This document shows, in pieces, positions 60,338 to 64,000 of a stretch of DNA of 64,000 nucleotides (positions are counted from its first letter, which is position 1; every line of letters begins with the position of its first letter). The stretch spans positions 3,410,001 to 3,474,000 of the forward strand of contig CM028336.1 of NCBI GenBank assembly GCA_016647705.1, written 5' to 3'. Source of the stretch: Eucommia ulmoides (taxonomy: Eukaryota > Streptophyta > Magnoliopsida > Garryales > Eucommiaceae). A model generated the notes under the pieces. The model made no database searches and was not told the origin of the DNA. It saw only the letters and a program-made list of their open reading frames with translations. Both the position numbers and the translations under genes were made by a program.

Positions 60338-60538
60338 TGGCCAATTTTTACTTTATGCTCTTGTAATTTAAAAATTATTATTTATCTCCTGTAGTCAGAT
60401 ATTTGTTGCACTTATTCTCTATATTAGAAATAAGTGGTTTGAAAATCTAACTACATGAGGAGATAAGTGACGATTTTTAAATCATAAGGAGATAAGTATA
60501 AATCGGTTAAGTCAGGGGGTAAAGTTTAATTAACCCTC
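60338..60538. mobile_element. Short palindromic element related to the MULE at 9782
   Basis: About 70-base arms mirror each other (TAATTTAAAAATTATTATTTATCTCCT on the left against GATTTAAAAATCGTCACTTATCTCCT read from the right). The right tip TTAATTAACCCT and the CTTTACCCCCTGA word match the ends of the MULE at 9782-10949. The left tip is truncated. Confidence 0.55.
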
Positions 60539-60628
60539 ATATTAACTATAGATTGAGATTATAAAGAAAAATAAATAAATGTGGATTGGATCGTTGGGCC
60601 AAGACGGAGATACCAAGAAAAACTCAAA

Positions 60629-61261
60629 CCCCGTTTGGTAACCATTTCCATTAAATTCCATTCCCAGATTTTTGGGAATTCTGTTTGGGAATAGCGTTTG
60701 GTAATTTTTGTTTCCGTTTCCATTTCATTCCCATTTGAGAATTGTGCCCACTTTTTTCGTAAGAAATGAGAAACAAAAAAAAGTTGTTTCTCATTATTCC
60801 CATTCCATTCCCAAAACCCATGATCACTATTCACCTACCGGCCGACCACCGTCCGCTGCCGCCGGCCACCGTCCGCCGCCGCCGGTCATCTCCGGCGACC
60901 GTCGCCGGTCACCGGCCGCCCGAAATTTTTCCGGCCACTTCCGGCAGTCGCCGGCGACGGCGCCACCGCCGTCCAGTCATCGCCGGCGGGAGCACCGCCG
61001 TCTCCGACGCCAGAGAACCGTCGCCGGCCATTGCCGGCCGGCCGGCGACGGCGCCACCGCCGTCAGGCCAAAACTGAAAAGAGAAAAAAAAAAAAAAAGA
61101 TTTTAGGATAAAATCGTTACCAAACACAATTCCCTTCCCAAAACAAAAAAAAAATATCGTTACCAAACGCAATTCTACTCCCAAAAAGAAAACAAAATTC
61201 CCATCCCATCCCATTCCCATCCCACTGTTGGAATTGAAACAGAAACGGTTACAAAGGCCAC
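60629..61261 (+). mobile_element. MITE of the GTTTGGTAAC family with GC-rich centre
   Basis: CTCAAA flanks both ends (60623-60628 and 61262-61267). The left end CCCCGTTTGGTAACC pairs with GTGGCCTTTGTAACC from the right, and sub-terminal words continue the match. The centre 60830-61070 is very GC-rich with many CCGCCG/CGGCGG and GCCGGCC inverted words, so frames there are compositional artefacts. It is the same family as 59592-60152, opposite orientation, about 480 bases apart. Confidence 0.7.
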
Positions 61262-61267
61262 CTCAAA

Positions 61268-64000
61268 ATTTCAATGAAAAATAAATTTAGAAAAGAAATC
61301 TGGGCTCAATGGGCTCATTGGGCCTGGGCTAGGAAGCCCAGATGAATGGGCCAAGTATTGGGCTTCAAAACTTGGGCCAAGCCTGCTGGACTTGGGCTTC
61401 TTCTATTCAATCTTTTGGATCCATCATTATATTGAGAACAAACTATAAAGTAAAAATTAAATATAAATATACAAAATAACTAAGGTACCATTTGTTAATA
61501 TTTTTTACATACGTTTTTTTATTATTATTATTATTTTAATTTATTAAACTACTAAAAGTAACCTTCGTTCATAATTTTGTACTAAATTTTCATTCTAAAT
61601 CTATAATTTTATTAGTTTTTTTTTTTATCATTTTTTAATTAGTAATAACATAACTTATTATTTTTTACAGGTATAAGTTCAAAAATAAAAAATAAAAAGT
61701 CAAAAAAGAACGAAAAAAAAAAAATGACAAAAAAAGAGCAAAATCGAAGTAAAAAACACGATCTGGCATTGAATCGAGTCGTGCTCGTGACTTGCCTGGT
61801 TGCGCTCGTGACCCAGATCGAAGATCCAGTAATAGTTCCCCATTTTGGGAGAACCGATGCAAACAAATATTAATTTGAAATAATGTGGATTTTCGGACAT
61901 TTTTGGGAGGTATCTCGATTTTTTCATTCTCTATTTATTCATTCCTTATTTGTTTTCTCAGGATCCCTATTGAACACCATTTTGGAAACACAAAAACACC
62001 ATTGAAGGTTGGGAGCTTGGAGCAATAACAAAAAATAAATTCTTGGCATTCAACCACTCCATGAACGGCTAAGACTCAAAATCGGGTTAGGGTTATATTT
62101 GTTCTACACTTACCAATGTAATTCTGTTTCTTGTTCTATTTGTCTGTGTAAGGTTGTGTAATAAGAGATTCATATTCTTACATTGTTTGACCAATCAATT
62201 CTTGCTTTTATCATTTTTTTATAAATGTTAGAAATAAATTGTTGGCATTTGTGGAGTAGATCTAATACGTGTGATTTAGATTTAATTGTTATACAACCCG
62301 TTTTCATTGGAATCGATACGATTGAATATGATGGATTATGCTGAGCGATTGATTCACCGTAAATTAGTAGAAATCAAATCCTTAAGATAATTCATGCCGA
62401 TTAATATGCTTGGGGATTGGTTCATTGTAGATTAGAAATCGAATCCTGAAAATAATCCATGGCGATTAAATGATCAAACTTTTGTCGTAATCCGTCGTGT
62501 AGTTAGATTACTTATTATACACAAAATCAAAATACATAAAGAGTAGAACATATTGGGATAATCGAAAAACAAAAACATACCCCTAACCTGATCATTTATC
62601 ACATCGCATTTTGATTTAAATATTTTTATGTATCTGGGTTTACTTTGAGTGATCAACACTTAAAAAATATTATGTTCAAAAAAGAAAAAATATTACCAAA
62701 CGGTACCTAATTTTATAATGAACAAGCCTATAATTTTAATTTCCCCATGACAACTACGTGTATAAAATACAAAAAAATATAATATTAAGTTTCAAAAGTA
62801 TTAAAAAAATGATAGTGTACATGCCAATATTGTAACATTTTACTAAAAAAATTAAAATTCAAAAATATTGTTAATAATAGTTCCACTGAATATATTTTCG
62901 TTAACACTTCTAGTCAATATTAATTTTTTAGTAACAATTCCACTTAAAAATATTTTATGAAAACATTCAAAACTTTAAAATAATTGAAAACTCCATTTAT
63001 GAATTAATTAATGACCGAAAATCAATAAATATTGTTCCACTAAACTTTTATAATTACACTGAATAGTGCAGTTCATCTGAATATTAAAAAAAAAAAAAAA
63101 TTGACTGACTTTTATATCATACAAAAATCTCATATATCCCTATCTACATAAATCTAAAATCAAGAATAAAATCATTGAAAATAAAAAATCCAATTGAAAG
63201 TCCACTTAAATAGATCATTTAATCGAAAATTCAATCAATTTTTGGGTAAACCATTGGTCTTCTAGATGGTCTTCGAAGATCCTCACTACCTAACATTGTG
63301 TATATTAATTAGGATCACAACAAGAGTAGGCCCCTATCGTTCTCAAGCCTCATTTCTCAAACTTTTTTCATTTTTTAATTCAATGGATTTGGGTTCTTCA
63401 ATTTTAATTTTCAACGGATTTATTTATAAAAATATAGTAGGATGATGGCTTAGGTGATATTTGCTCGGTTTCAAAATTCTTCGGTTCAAAACCTATATTT
63501 TTTAAATTCTATAATTTTTAATGAATTTTCATTTGATTTTTTTTTTAAATGGATTTTCCCACTTAATTATTAAATGGATTTACGTAAGCTTCTTTTTTTT
63601 TTTGGATAGAATTATTTTATTTTTCTTATATTTAGTGGAATTGTTAATTGTTTATAAATTTTTAATAAAATTGTTAATTTTTAGTGAAATTTTAGAAATT
63701 CAATGAAATAACTTTTATTGATTTTTAATAATTTTTTGGTAATTAATTTGTTCATAAATATAACATTGCATTAAATAATTTTTGTATTTTTAAAAAATAA
63801 TATTTTTTATATATTTTGTTTAGTGAAATTCTATAAAAATTACAATTGAATGGAATACATGTAAGGGTATTTATGGTATTTTAAAAAATTATATATTTTG
63901 AAAAAAATTAAATTCAGTATATTTTTTATTGAAAACTAAAATTTAGTGGAATTACAAAAATAAAAAATAAAATCAGTGGATATTGTTTCTCTCTCTATAT
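61268..64000. other. AT-rich intergenic DNA to the window end
   Basis: No gene or element could be delimited. GGGCTTGGGCC-type words cluster at 61300-61400. Around 62290-62470 a partly repeated block (GATTGATTCACCGTA ... AATCGAATCC and GATTGGTTCATTGTAG ... AATCGAATCC) gives two units of about 75 bases. 62700-64000 is nearly pure AT-rich sequence. The window ends in a CT run. Confidence 0.5.

Noticed and set aside
60766..61106. GC-rich frames of about 100-130 codons on both strands
   Set aside because: They come from the GC-rich centre of a MITE made of CCGCCG/GCCGGC inverted words; both strands are open and no motif is present.
1..64000. tRNA, rRNA or other structured RNA genes
   Set aside because: No cloverleaf with conserved A and B boxes or rRNA-like stretch was noticed on either strand. 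A covariance-model scan would be needed to exclude them.

Overview
This is nuclear DNA from a flowering plant, most likely a eudicot. It is AT-rich, the genes have GT-AG introns, and plant-type DNA transposons, LINEs and microsatellites fill most of the space. I cannot name the species. Only a few real genes are present.

Layout. 1-2064: a possible LTR end, then a 5'-truncated LINE carrying an RNase H domain. 3387-4804 (minus): last exon of a protein kinase-like gene with degenerate catalytic motifs; its first exon was not found. 6044-7565 (minus): an intact two-exon trihelix transcription factor of the HRA1 (At3g10040) type, bracketed by two MITEs. 8430-20575: intergenic, with a MULE that has a perfect 9-bp target duplication (9782-10949), a second degenerate LINE of the same family (11983-14190, minus), and several microsatellites and short tandem repeats.

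20576-56691: the dominant feature, a block of about 12 kb present three times head to tail (20576-32855, 32856-44517, 44518-56691). Each copy carries one complete three-exon bHLH transcription factor gene on the minus strand (245-246 aa, bHLH36/118/120 type, with an ACT-like C-terminal region). Each also carries the same old mobile elements: a large imperfect inverted repeat, a TRIM with a retroposon nested in one LTR, a second TRIM remnant inside bHLH intron 2, an AT palindrome cluster, a MITE, a MULE-type foldback element, and the left end of a larger MULE. The MULE is complete only in copy 3 (56223-58278). In copies 1 and 2 it is cut inside the first intron of its transposase remnant, where the next copy begins. 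The outer flanks share six bases (GATTTT) with both junctions, which fits one microhomology-mediated duplication followed by unequal crossing over.

58289-64000: a possible minus-strand LTR fragment, two members of one MITE family in opposite orientation, a small palindromic element, and AT-rich DNA without recognisable genes.

The three bHLH genes are all open but not identical. Copy 1 has Arg instead of the DNA-contacting His of the basic region and a shorter TATA-ATG spacing. Copy 2 has R106C and K120E in or next to helix 2. Different parts of the unit group the copies differently, so conversion or crossing over has probably mixed them. No RNA gene or CRISPR array was found; a plant nuclear window is not expected to hold the latter.
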